Positions 15,995 to 23,048 of a stretch of 64,000 nucleotides of DNA are shown in pieces (within the stretch, counting starts at the first letter, position 1; every line of letters begins with the position of its first letter). This DNA comes from SABI01 sp028532915. GTDB lineage: Bacteria; Spirochaetota; Spirochaetia; Sphaerochaetales; Sphaerochaetaceae. Below the pieces are notes generated by a model, which worked only from the letters and a program-made list of their open reading frames with translations, was not told the origin of the DNA and ran no database searches. A program made the position numbers and the translations under genes. The stretch is taken from contig OY781923.1 in assembly GCA_963677225.1 (NCBI GenBank), positions 868,001 through 932,000 of the forward strand. Reading direction: 5' to 3'.

Positions 15995-17256
15995 TGGATA
16001 CGGGTAAACGTTACGTAATAACTATCACAGGACCTGCAGTATCGAGAGACGAGCAGGTGGCGAAATTTCTCGCAAAGCGGCTCAAAGTGGATACCATTCA
16101 TTCATGCCATTCTCTCTTCCCTCATGCAGAAACCCTCGAATCGATGCAGAAGATATCTGCACAAGAGATCAGTAAAATACTCGATGGATATCCCTGTGAA
16201 TATCTTATCATCTACGGTGACAATGTGCTTGCACTGCAGAGCATGCGATCTTTATCGAATGTGAAAATCTATGTTGATGCCGATGATATCGAGATCACAT
16301 CCTCCGCATTGAAGGAGGCTGATCTTGCCGAAAAGAGAGGGGAGGTGAAAAAGGAGACTCTTACGACTCAGGTTCAGAAGATTCTCCAGACTCATTCCGA
16401 GAAGATAGAAAATGAAGTTCTATCTACCCGCGGACATGCAGATATCATCATAGCAGCCGATGAAGATCCCGAAGAAGCCGTCCTCAGTGTGGAACGGTAT
16501 ATCGTCAGGACAGACTCGAGAAAACGTCCTCAGGATATGAGCAGCGAAGAGAGGAAGGCCAGAGTCGACCAGATGCTCAAACAGTATAGAAACCCGGCGG
16601 GACAGACCAGAAAAGCGAAGATCAAGAGGAAGCTGTGGAGGATGGTCATCAAGGCTACGTTGGTCTTAAAGCGGCTGATCGATATCCTCGTTTCCCTCAT
16701 CGCTCTGCTTCTGCTCTCTCCGCTTTTAATCACAGTCTCGCTGATCATCAAACTGACAGACGGAGGGAATATCTTCTATGTCCAGACCAGAATCGGCAAA
16801 CAGGGAAAACCGTTTCCGTTTCCAAAATTCCGGTCGATGGTCGTCAATGCCGATAAGATGAAAGACAATCTTCTCAACGAGGCAGACAGAAAGGGGGATG
16901 TGACCTTCAAGATGAAAAAGGACCCCAGGGTCACTGCTATCGGCCGGTTCATCAGGCGTTTCAGTATCGATGAACTTCCTCAGCTGTGGTGCGTTCTTAT
17001 CGGTGATATGTCGATAGTAGGCCCCCGTCCTCCCGTGCCCCGGGAAGTCGCACTCTATACTCAGGAGGACCGGCGGAGACTGGAGGTAACTCCCGGACTC
17101 ACCGGTATCTGGCAGGTAAGCGGAAGATCCGATATCGGATTCAAGCAGCAGGTTGAACTTGATGTCCTGTATATCGAAAGTCACGGGTTCCTTCTCGACC
17201 TCAAACTGATACTGAAGACGATTCCCGCTGTGCTGACGGGAAAGGGAGCGTATTGA
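15994..17256 (+). CDS. Phosphoglycosyltransferase with N-terminal degenerate uridine-kinase-like domain
   Basis: A 420-residue fusion. Residues 222-420 form a bacterial sugar transferase (polyprenyl-phosphate glycosylphosphotransferase): a membrane hairpin at 224-252, the catalytic Asp-Glu in SIDELPQLW (326-327), GPRP at 343-346 and TPGLTGIWQVSGR. It would load the first sugar phosphate onto undecaprenyl phosphate. Residues 1-175 look like uridine kinase: KIYVDADD, AEKRGEVKKETLT and ADIIIAADED match in order, but the P-loop is replaced by TITGPAVSRDE with no GK[ST], so ATP use is doubtful. Start overlaps the previous stop. Confidence 0.82.
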   Translation: MDTGKRYVITITGPAVSRDEQVAKFLAKRLKVDTIHSCHSLFPHAETLESMQKISAQEISKILDGYPCEYLIIYGDNVLALQSMRSLSNVKIYVDADDIEITSSALKEADLAEKRGEVKKETLTTQVQKILQTHSEKIENEVLSTRGHADIIIAADEDPEEAVLSVERYIVRTDSRKRPQDMSSEERKARVDQMLKQYRNPAGQTRKAKIKRKLWRMVIKATLVLKRLIDILVSLIALLLLSPLLITVSLIIKLTDGGNIFYVQTRIGKQGKPFPFPKFRSMVVNADKMKDNLLNEADRKGDVTFKMKKDPRVTAIGRFIRRFSIDELPQLWCVLIGDMSIVGPRPPVPREVALYTQEDRRRLEVTPGLTGIWQVSGRSDIGFKQQVELDVLYIESHGFLLDLKLILKTIPAVLTGKGAY

Positions 17257-18020
17257 AGATGAGCGATGATATCTTCACTTTCGTCGATATTCCTATCAGA
17301 AACGTCACGAAAGAACGGGCGGTCACCCTGATACAATCTCATCTCGAAGATGACAGGTGCAATGAGATTCACTTCGTGAATGCCCACTGCATCAATGTGG
17401 CTGTCAAAGATGATCAATACCGCTCGATACTTGCAGATGCTGCAGCCGTGTTCCCTGACGGGACAGGGATACGCAAAGCGGGAGATGCTCTCGGTCATCC
17501 GATCGTCGACAATGTGAACGGCACCGATTTGTTCCCCATGATCTGCGATATGTGCAAAAAGAGCGGAAAGACTATCTACCTGCTCGGAGGAAAGCCGTCT
17601 ATCGCCGGAAAATGTGCGAAATGGGTTGAAGACAATATCGGCTCTTCTGTTATCGGCGGCTGTCATGACGGCTATTTTACCGCAGAGGAAGCTGTCGATG
17701 TGATTGATGACATCAACGCTGCATCCTGCGATATCCTTCTGGTAGGAATGGGAGTTCCCTCCCAGGAGAAATGGATACACGAACATCTCGACTCTCTTGA
17801 GGTTTCTGTAGCCATGGGAGTGGGAGGATTGTTCGATTATTATTCGGGTACGATTCCCCGTGCTCCGCTTCTGATGAGAAAGATGGGAATAGAATGGGTA
17901 TGGAGGCTGATGATGGAACCGCGCAGGATGTGGAGACGTTACATCATCGGCAATGCGCTGTTTCTCCTGAGGCTCAAACAGATTCAGCGTGAACAGAAAA
18001 AGGATAGAACAACAGCATGA
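17253..18020 (+). CDS. WecG/TagA/CpsF-family glycosyltransferase (GT26)
   Basis: A 255-residue protein with the family marks HFVNAHCINVA, FPDGTGIRKA, LLGGKPS, LVGMGVPSQEKWI and VGGLFDYYSGTIPRAP. GT26 enzymes (WecG, TagA) add ManNAc-type or related sugars to lipid-linked intermediates at the inner membrane, often as the second step after a priming transferase; the upstream neighbour is such a priming enzyme. The likely start is the TTG at 17253, overlapping the previous stop as TTGA with GGGAG upstream, or the ATG at 17259. The next gene overlaps as ATGA. Confidence 0.85.
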   Translation: MKMSDDIFTFVDIPIRNVTKERAVTLIQSHLEDDRCNEIHFVNAHCINVAVKDDQYRSILADAAAVFPDGTGIRKAGDALGHPIVDNVNGTDLFPMICDMCKKSGKTIYLLGGKPSIAGKCAKWVEDNIGSSVIGGCHDGYFTAEEAVDVIDDINAASCDILLVGMGVPSQEKWIHEHLDSLEVSVAMGVGGLFDYYSGTIPRAPLLMRKMGIEWVWRLMMEPRRMWRRYIIGNALFLLRLKQIQREQKKDRTTA

Positions 18021-19405
18021 AAGCAATATTTGATTTTACCAGGATATCGAAGATCGAGGTGCAGGGGCAGTCTTTCAATCACTCATCCTCCTTTCTTCCG
18101 ATCATGGGCAAGCCGTTCATTCAGCATATATTGGAATATGTCGAAAGGCTGGGTATCAGTGAATGGGAGATCTATCTTTCCAATTCGGCTGATGAGGTTG
18201 AACAGTTCATCGGTGACGGTGAAAGGTGGGGAGTAACCCTCTCTTATCACCTTCTGAAAAAAGATGCGATGATAGAATCCAGACTCAGCATGGATTTGAA
18301 AGATGATTACAGCGAACCTTTTCTTTTCTGTAACGAGGAATTCCTTCCGATGATCACAAAGGATCAGCTTTCGAAAGAAGCGAGCTTTCAGAGTGAGACT
18401 TCAAAAGAGACTCGATGGCGCGTAGCGACACTCTCGTCTTTCAGAGAGGAACTTCCTTCAGTACAGGTCGAGACCATTTCGGTTGATTCACCCGAAAGCT
18501 ATCTGGAAAGTGTCAAGAAAGTACTGGCAGAGAAAGGAAAAGGTCTGATCGTCTACGGAAAGGAAATCCGTGAAGGAATCTGGGCCGGTCCGGGTTCCCG
18601 TATACCCGACACAAGCACCCTTGTAGCTCCGGTATACCTGGGCTCACAGGTCAGAATCGACAGTCAGTCGATCATCGGTCCCAACGTGGAGATAGGAAGC
18701 GGATGCATCATCGGGTCAGACAGCTTCATCACCGACTCCTCCATACTGGAAGGAAGCTTTGTGGGAAGCAATCTCGATGTGAACGGCTGTATCGTCAAAC
18801 AGAATAAGATATTCAACACACGGGTCGGGGCAGTATACAGAGCGACAGATGAGATCCTTGTCACTTCCGTCGAGAGCTCCGATAAGATCAGTGATGTAGT
18901 TCCGGTATCTCTCCCATCCAGAATACTCGCCTTTATTCTCATGGTGATCACACTGCCTGTTTTTGCGGTCCTTACACTGTTTACAAAGGTGAAATACCAC
19001 CGTACCGTTGTTATGATCCCCCAGCGTGAGACGAAAGTCTCCAAGATGAAGACTCAGGTGATGACGATCTTCAAGCGCAGGTCGGAGACCTCCGGGAGTA
19101 TGTGCAAACATCTGCTGTGGCATCTGATTCCCAATCTGTATCTGGTAGTGGCCAGAGAAGCACGCTTTTTCGGAATTCCCTACAAGACAGTGCAGGAGTA
19201 TGAAGAGCTTTCTCCCGAGTGGCAGGAACTCTATCTCCAGTCGATCCCCGGCCTGATCAGCGAAGCAGATATACTCTATGATCAGTATCCGGAAGACCAG
19301 CTGCTGTTTGCCAGTGAGATGTATTATCATGCGATGGATTGCCGATCCTACAATATGTCGCTGTTCAGAAAATATGTCAAACGACTGCTGAACATCCCGT
19401 TATAA
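18017..19405 (+). CDS. Fusion of nucleotidyltransferase-like, left-handed-helix and sugar-transferase-like domains, apparently inactive
   Basis: A 462-residue protein with three parts. Residues 1-165 resemble a sugar nucleotidyltransferase (LPIMGKPFIQHILEYVERLGISEW) but lack the glycine-rich GGxGTR loop. Residues 185-275 are hexapeptide repeats (VGSNLDVNG, IIGPNVEIGSGCIIGSDSFI) of a left-handed beta helix. Residues 300-460 match the phosphoglycosyltransferase layout: membrane hairpin 301-322, then EYEELSPEWQELYLQSIPGL and a final LFRKYVKRLL. The Asp-Glu dyad and GPRP motif are absent. Both enzyme domains therefore look dead, which suggests a scaffold or regulator for the active priming enzyme two genes upstream. 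Last gene of the operon. Confidence 0.7.
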   Translation: MKAIFDFTRISKIEVQGQSFNHSSSFLPIMGKPFIQHILEYVERLGISEWEIYLSNSADEVEQFIGDGERWGVTLSYHLLKKDAMIESRLSMDLKDDYSEPFLFCNEEFLPMITKDQLSKEASFQSETSKETRWRVATLSSFREELPSVQVETISVDSPESYLESVKKVLAEKGKGLIVYGKEIREGIWAGPGSRIPDTSTLVAPVYLGSQVRIDSQSIIGPNVEIGSGCIIGSDSFITDSSILEGSFVGSNLDVNGCIVKQNKIFNTRVGAVYRATDEILVTSVESSDKISDVVPVSLPSRILAFILMVITLPVFAVLTLFTKVKYHRTVVMIPQRETKVSKMKTQVMTIFKRRSETSGSMCKHLLWHLIPNLYLVVAREARFFGIPYKTVQEYEELSPEWQELYLQSIPGLISEADILYDQYPEDQLLFASEMYYHAMDCRSYNMSLFRKYVKRLLNIPL

Positions 19406-19409
19406 CCGG

Positions 19410-20492
19410 TCAGTTGTACAGCGCCCACTCTTCAAGGAAACGGGCGCTCTTTTCGTTCCACGCCGGATCGGCCGGGTCTGCCCTGTCAAGCAAAAGGGTG
19501 AGATCTCTGTAGAGTCTTTCTCTCGGATACACAAAAGAGAGTTTTTTCCTTCTAATATTTTTCAGCCCGTTTCTGAGAAGATTTTTCGCCGTATGCTGCT
19601 GAGGTTCTCTGATGAATGTATCTTCAGCATAAGATGCGGCGTCTTTCCAGCTTTTCTTAGTCCTCACAGATTCACAGTGAAGCATCACTGAGATCCATAA
19701 AGAGGCGATCTCCTTCAGATCTTCTGAAGAAGGCTGATCTCTGTGGATACTGTCAGGCTCTGTCTTGAAACGGACAGCCTGAGTATACAAGGCGAGAATT
19801 CTGTCTGCGTCGGCAATATCGAACGACTTTACAGATTCAGTGAGTCTTTCAAGCCTCTGCTCAAGGGGAGGTGTATACAGGCGGTGGGTGATAAGAAGAC
19901 TGTCTCCCAGAGCAAGAGTGCATTTTTCCCGGTTGCGTCTGATGAAATCTTCATCTGGAAGAGTATAGGATGAATCTCCGTCCATCTTCTCACGATGCCC
20001 TATTGCCTGAAGCAGCCCGGAGCCCCTGTTGAGCAGCAGTCTGAGTGCCTCGACACGCGGGAGATCATCCTTCAGATATGAAGGAGCGTGTGCGCTGAGG
20101 ATATCGGCAGGTCCGGCAAGAACTTTATGGGACTGCAGCAGGTCCTGCCACATCAGCTGATGCGGCAGCTTTCTGATTGCGTTGACTGTCAGAGGTTTGC
20201 CGATATCGACTTCGATATTCAGTATATTTTCATATGATCGGGTGACTTCCATTACCTTGTCACTCAGCGTGTAATTATCTTTGACAACAAGAAAAAGATC
20301 AAAATCGTTATAAGGAGATTCCTTGTTTTCTCTGATGACGCAGGCTCCTTCTCCCCGGCCGTAACCGCCTGCAAGGATGAGTGCGATAAAGGAGTCTCCT
20401 ACCGCCGACCTTACATCATTGGCTAGATCGGTCAGTACCGAGTCAAGGTATGCGTTGAACTGCTGAGAACCTGCTTTACTGTAGATGACCAC
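19410..20492 (-). CDS. Nucleotidyltransferase-fold protein of unknown role
   Basis: A 360-residue protein whose first 130 residues show the minimal nucleotidyltransferase signature: a Gly-Gly loop (ILAGGYGRGEGAC), the paired acidic residues in NDFDLFLV and a third Asp in NIEVDIG. Members of this superfamily transfer NMP to proteins, drugs or sugars. The remaining 230 residues are helical with no recognised domain. The start is GTG with GGAG 7 nt upstream and lies inside the end of the GT2 gene (17-nt overlap). It is the third gene of a reverse-strand operon with a phosphodiesterase-like protein and GT2. It ends 4 nt from the convergent polysaccharide operon. Confidence 0.6.
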   Translation of the reverse strand: MVIYSKAGSQQFNAYLDSVLTDLANDVRSAVGDSFIALILAGGYGRGEGACVIRENKESPYNDFDLFLVVKDNYTLSDKVMEVTRSYENILNIEVDIGKPLTVNAIRKLPHQLMWQDLLQSHKVLAGPADILSAHAPSYLKDDLPRVEALRLLLNRGSGLLQAIGHREKMDGDSSYTLPDEDFIRRNREKCTLALGDSLLITHRLYTPPLEQRLERLTESVKSFDIADADRILALYTQAVRFKTEPDSIHRDQPSSEDLKEIASLWISVMLHCESVRTKKSWKDAASYAEDTFIREPQQHTAKNLLRNGLKNIRRKKLSFVYPRERLYRDLTLLLDRADPADPAWNEKSARFLEEWALYN

Positions 20493-21348
20493 TTTCGAGC
20501 TCCTTCAATCCTTCGAGAAAACCTTTCCGTCTGCCCTGAAGCTGGGCGAAACGGAGGATCGGCGAATAGAAAAACGCCCCTATCTTTTTTCTTGACAGAC
20601 AGTAGCTCCAGTCGCTTTTCACCTGTCTCAGATAGGGGAGGAATGAATAGCGAAGAAATGAACGTTCCCATGATGACCATTCAAAGATCTGGGCATCGGC
20701 CTTTCCTTCACCTCTCTGACGTTTTCTGAACTGTGAATAGGTATAATTATGAGAATGATAAACTTTCGAATCTTTGCGGTAAGCGATTGTCCATCCGCGC
20801 TGGCGCGCCTTCCATGTCCAGTCTATATCTTCGGAATAACTGATCGTCTCGCTGAAAGGTTCTTCATTCCAGCATTCGCGTCGTATCGCTGAAGAGGCCA
20901 TCGAGAAACAGTGCTTCCAATATTTCTGTCTCGACCCGTCGCCGAATGTATCCTCTGTATCTTTGGCGAACAGGGGCATGCAGTCAGGTCTGGGGACCTG
21001 CCTCGAAAAGACCGCGCCGACTGACGGATCATCGAAACCTTCGATCAGATTCTGCAGCCAGAACTCGTCTAACGGAGTGCAGTCGGAGTTGAGAAAGACG
21101 ACAAAAGGGGCTCTCGGGTCGACTGTTCTCATCGCTTCATTCAAGACCTTTCCGGGAACATAGGTCCCTTTTGGTACATTGTGGATATGACCGGTGAAAG
21201 ATGGAAGGATCTGGTCTGTACCATCTTCCGAATCGTTGTCAAAGACGTACAGCTCGAAAGGGATCGACTGTTCACTCACTTTCTCGAGCGTCTGTCTGAT
21301 CAGATGGGCATCATTGTACGATCTCATCACGATCGGGACAGGGATCAT
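20476..21348 (-). CDS. GT2-family glycosyltransferase
   Basis: About 290 residues with a GT-A fold. It opens VPIVMRSYNDAHLIRQTLEKV, followed by DNDSEDGT and FLNSDCTPLDE, the metal-binding acidic region, and then SYSEDIDWTWKARQRGW with the base-like Asp. It uses an NDP-sugar, probably for the polysaccharide locus. The C-terminal tail (Arg/Lys-rich) could lie at the membrane. Start taken as ATG 21348, which overlaps the upstream stop as ATGA; ATG 21357 is also in frame. It is located in a reverse-strand operon with a phosphodiesterase-like protein and a nucleotidyltransferase. Confidence 0.8.
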   Translation of the reverse strand: MIPVPIVMRSYNDAHLIRQTLEKVSEQSIPFELYVFDNDSEDGTDQILPSFTGHIHNVPKGTYVPGKVLNEAMRTVDPRAPFVVFLNSDCTPLDEFWLQNLIEGFDDPSVGAVFSRQVPRPDCMPLFAKDTEDTFGDGSRQKYWKHCFSMASSAIRRECWNEEPFSETISYSEDIDWTWKARQRGWTIAYRKDSKVYHSHNYTYSQFRKRQRGEGKADAQIFEWSSWERSFLRYSFLPYLRQVKSDWSYCLSRKKIGAFFYSPILRFAQLQGRRKGFLEGLKELESGHLQ

Positions 21349-22517
21349 CTCATGCATCTGTCTATCTCCTGTTTGAACAGCGAATACAGATCTTCGAGTC
21401 CGCGGGGGTAGGTGTCAAGCTCTACATTGCTGGCGAAGGCCGCGGTGGAATCCTTGTCATCGGGAGAGTATCCGTGCATGCCCGCGATCGTTCTTTCTCC
21501 CATATGGCTGGGGACGATGAGTACTCCCGGGTTCATGAGAAAGAAGAGGTCTCCGAATCGTTTATCGGGGAAATCGACACCCCATTTCTCCAAAGTAGAG
21601 TCAGAAAGAATCTGTCCTTCGTTCACGTTCTCGAGTACCTGACGGATGATCTTTTCGCTATCATCGGAGAGGAACCAGAAACGGGCCATCGTAGAATCAT
21701 AGACTGCAGCATAATCAGTGCCGAATTTTAACGGGGTCTGTTCTATGAGCTTCATCAGATTGAAATCTGTGTGAACATCTGTCATTCCGTGGTCGCTGAA
21801 GATGAACAGTCTCACCTCTTTGTAGTGTTCCTGAGCTTTTGACAAAAGCTGGCGTATCTGAGTCTCATACCAGGCCATCTTCTTGTCGACTTCAGGATGA
21901 TCCTTTCCGTACTGATGGAGGATCGCATCCATTGAGGCCATATAGAGGTAGGCGAACGTGATGTTTCTGTTCTCATCGCCAAGAGCATCTTTGAGATTTC
22001 CCAGATTCTCCTCTTCGCCGGCTTTCCAGTCGGCCAAAAAGAAATCGACATTATTATCACGTGCATAATCTGTGATCGTAGGAATACCGCTGTTGATACC
22101 CCCTTTCTGATACAGATCCTTCTTCTCGGTATAATCGAACATGTGAAGGAGCTTGAACGGCATGTTGTAGATATTGAAATAGCCTGTGTAATCGAGTCTT
22201 CGTCTGATGATCCTGCCGGCGATGTTGCGAACTCTGTTTCTGCTTGAAAGGGCTTTCGGAACCAGCCTCATCATCTGGATGAACGGAGATCCTTTGAAGG
22301 GTGAGTGTTCAGGGTCATAGGCGTAGAATGAAAAATGACCGTGGTCTCTCGGAAGAGCACCGGTCAGAATGGTGGGGTCACAGGTGGCACTGTAACCGAA
22401 GATAGTTCTCAGATCCTGTTTGTGGATCAGTTCATCATCCAGAAAAGAATGAGACTGAAGGATCTCCCATCCGAGAGCGTCGATGAATATCGAAAGACTG
22501 ACCGATTCTTTTTTCAA
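21345..22517 (-). CDS. Alkaline-phosphatase-superfamily phosphodiesterase/nucleotide pyrophosphatase-like protein
   Basis: A 390-residue protein of the type I phosphodiesterase group. Visible metal and nucleophile motifs are LSIFIDALGW near the N-terminus, the nucleophile region SATCDPTILTG, FIFSDHGMTDVHTDF and a late His in AGMHGYSPDD. It has no signal peptide, so it should act in the cytoplasm, unlike many relatives. The substrate is unknown; nucleotide sugars or lipid-linked phosphodiesters would fit the location. Start is TTG with GAGGTG 4 nt upstream. It leads an operon with GT2 and a nucleotidyltransferase and follows the STAS gene by 35 nt. Confidence 0.75.
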   Translation of the reverse strand: MKKESVSLSIFIDALGWEILQSHSFLDDELIHKQDLRTIFGYSATCDPTILTGALPRDHGHFSFYAYDPEHSPFKGSPFIQMMRLVPKALSSRNRVRNIAGRIIRRRLDYTGYFNIYNMPFKLLHMFDYTEKKDLYQKGGINSGIPTITDYARDNNVDFFLADWKAGEEENLGNLKDALGDENRNITFAYLYMASMDAILHQYGKDHPEVDKKMAWYETQIRQLLSKAQEHYKEVRLFIFSDHGMTDVHTDFNLMKLIEQTPLKFGTDYAAVYDSTMARFWFLSDDSEKIIRQVLENVNEGQILSDSTLEKWGVDFPDKRFGDLFFLMNPGVLIVPSHMGERTIAGMHGYSPDDKDSTAAFASNVELDTYPRGLEDLYSLFKQEIDRCMR

Positions 22518-22552
22518 AGTTCACCTCTTTTGGTTATACTGTCCGGACGGAC

Positions 22553-22885
22553 TTATTTGCCGAAGGCTGCCAGAGCCTCTTCCTGCGAGTTGAAGACCTC
22601 TATCACCTGATGAAGTCTTGCCAGTTCGAACAGGACTCTTACAGGTTTCGTGATGTTACAGATCTTGAGGTCTCCGTTCTTCTTGCTCAAGATCTTGAGG
22701 CAGGAGAGAAAAACCCCGAGACCGCTGCTGTCGATGAAGGTGATTCTGTTCAGATCGAGCAGAATGTTCGTTTCGTTCTCGATTTCCTTCTCCAACGCGG
22801 CTTTGAATTCTTTAGCGTTCGCGGCAGTGAGAGTTGTCGATTCCACCTCGATGACTGTTGCTTCATTCTTTTTTGTTATAATCAT
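22553..22885 (-). CDS. STAS-domain anti-sigma-factor antagonist
   Basis: A 110-residue single STAS domain of the SpoIIAA/RsbV type. The phosphorylatable serine lies in FIDSSGLGVFLSC. In this family the unphosphorylated form binds an anti-sigma kinase or other target and the phosphorylated form is released. Start is ATG 22885 with a strong AGGAGG; the frame is open further upstream without support. The likely partner is the SpoIIE-phosphatase/HATPase fusion at 26478-29042. It may be cotranscribed with the phosphodiesterase operon downstream. Confidence 0.85.
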   Translation of the reverse strand: MIITKKNEATVIEVESTTLTAANAKEFKAALEKEIENETNILLDLNRITFIDSSGLGVFLSCLKILSKKNGDLKICNITKPVRVLFELARLHQVIEVFNSQEEALAAFGK

Positions 22886-23000
22886 CTTTCCTCCTAGAAC
22901 AAAGGTTATAATTTTTAACAACCTGATTTATCATAAACTAAAAACTATTAAAAATATAGCTTGATTAACCGATTTTGTGAATATTGAGGCGATGTGCTGA

Positions 23001-23029
23001 TTGCATCAGCTGATATTCACCGTTACGAT
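23001..23029 (+). promoter_or_regulatory. Candidate promoter of the GH9 gene
   Basis: TTGCAT (23001-23006), a 17-bp spacer and TACGAT (23024-23029), about 20 nt before the ATG at 23049, which has AAAGGAG upstream. The match is modest. Confidence 0.35.
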
Positions 23030-23048
23030 GGATGAAAGGAGACGACCA

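Noticed and set aside
17181..18026. Minus-strand open frame of 281 codons opposite the WecG/TagA gene
   Set aside because: The plus-strand gene has all GT26 motifs and is tightly packed in an operon; the antisense product is His/Ser-rich without recognisable features.
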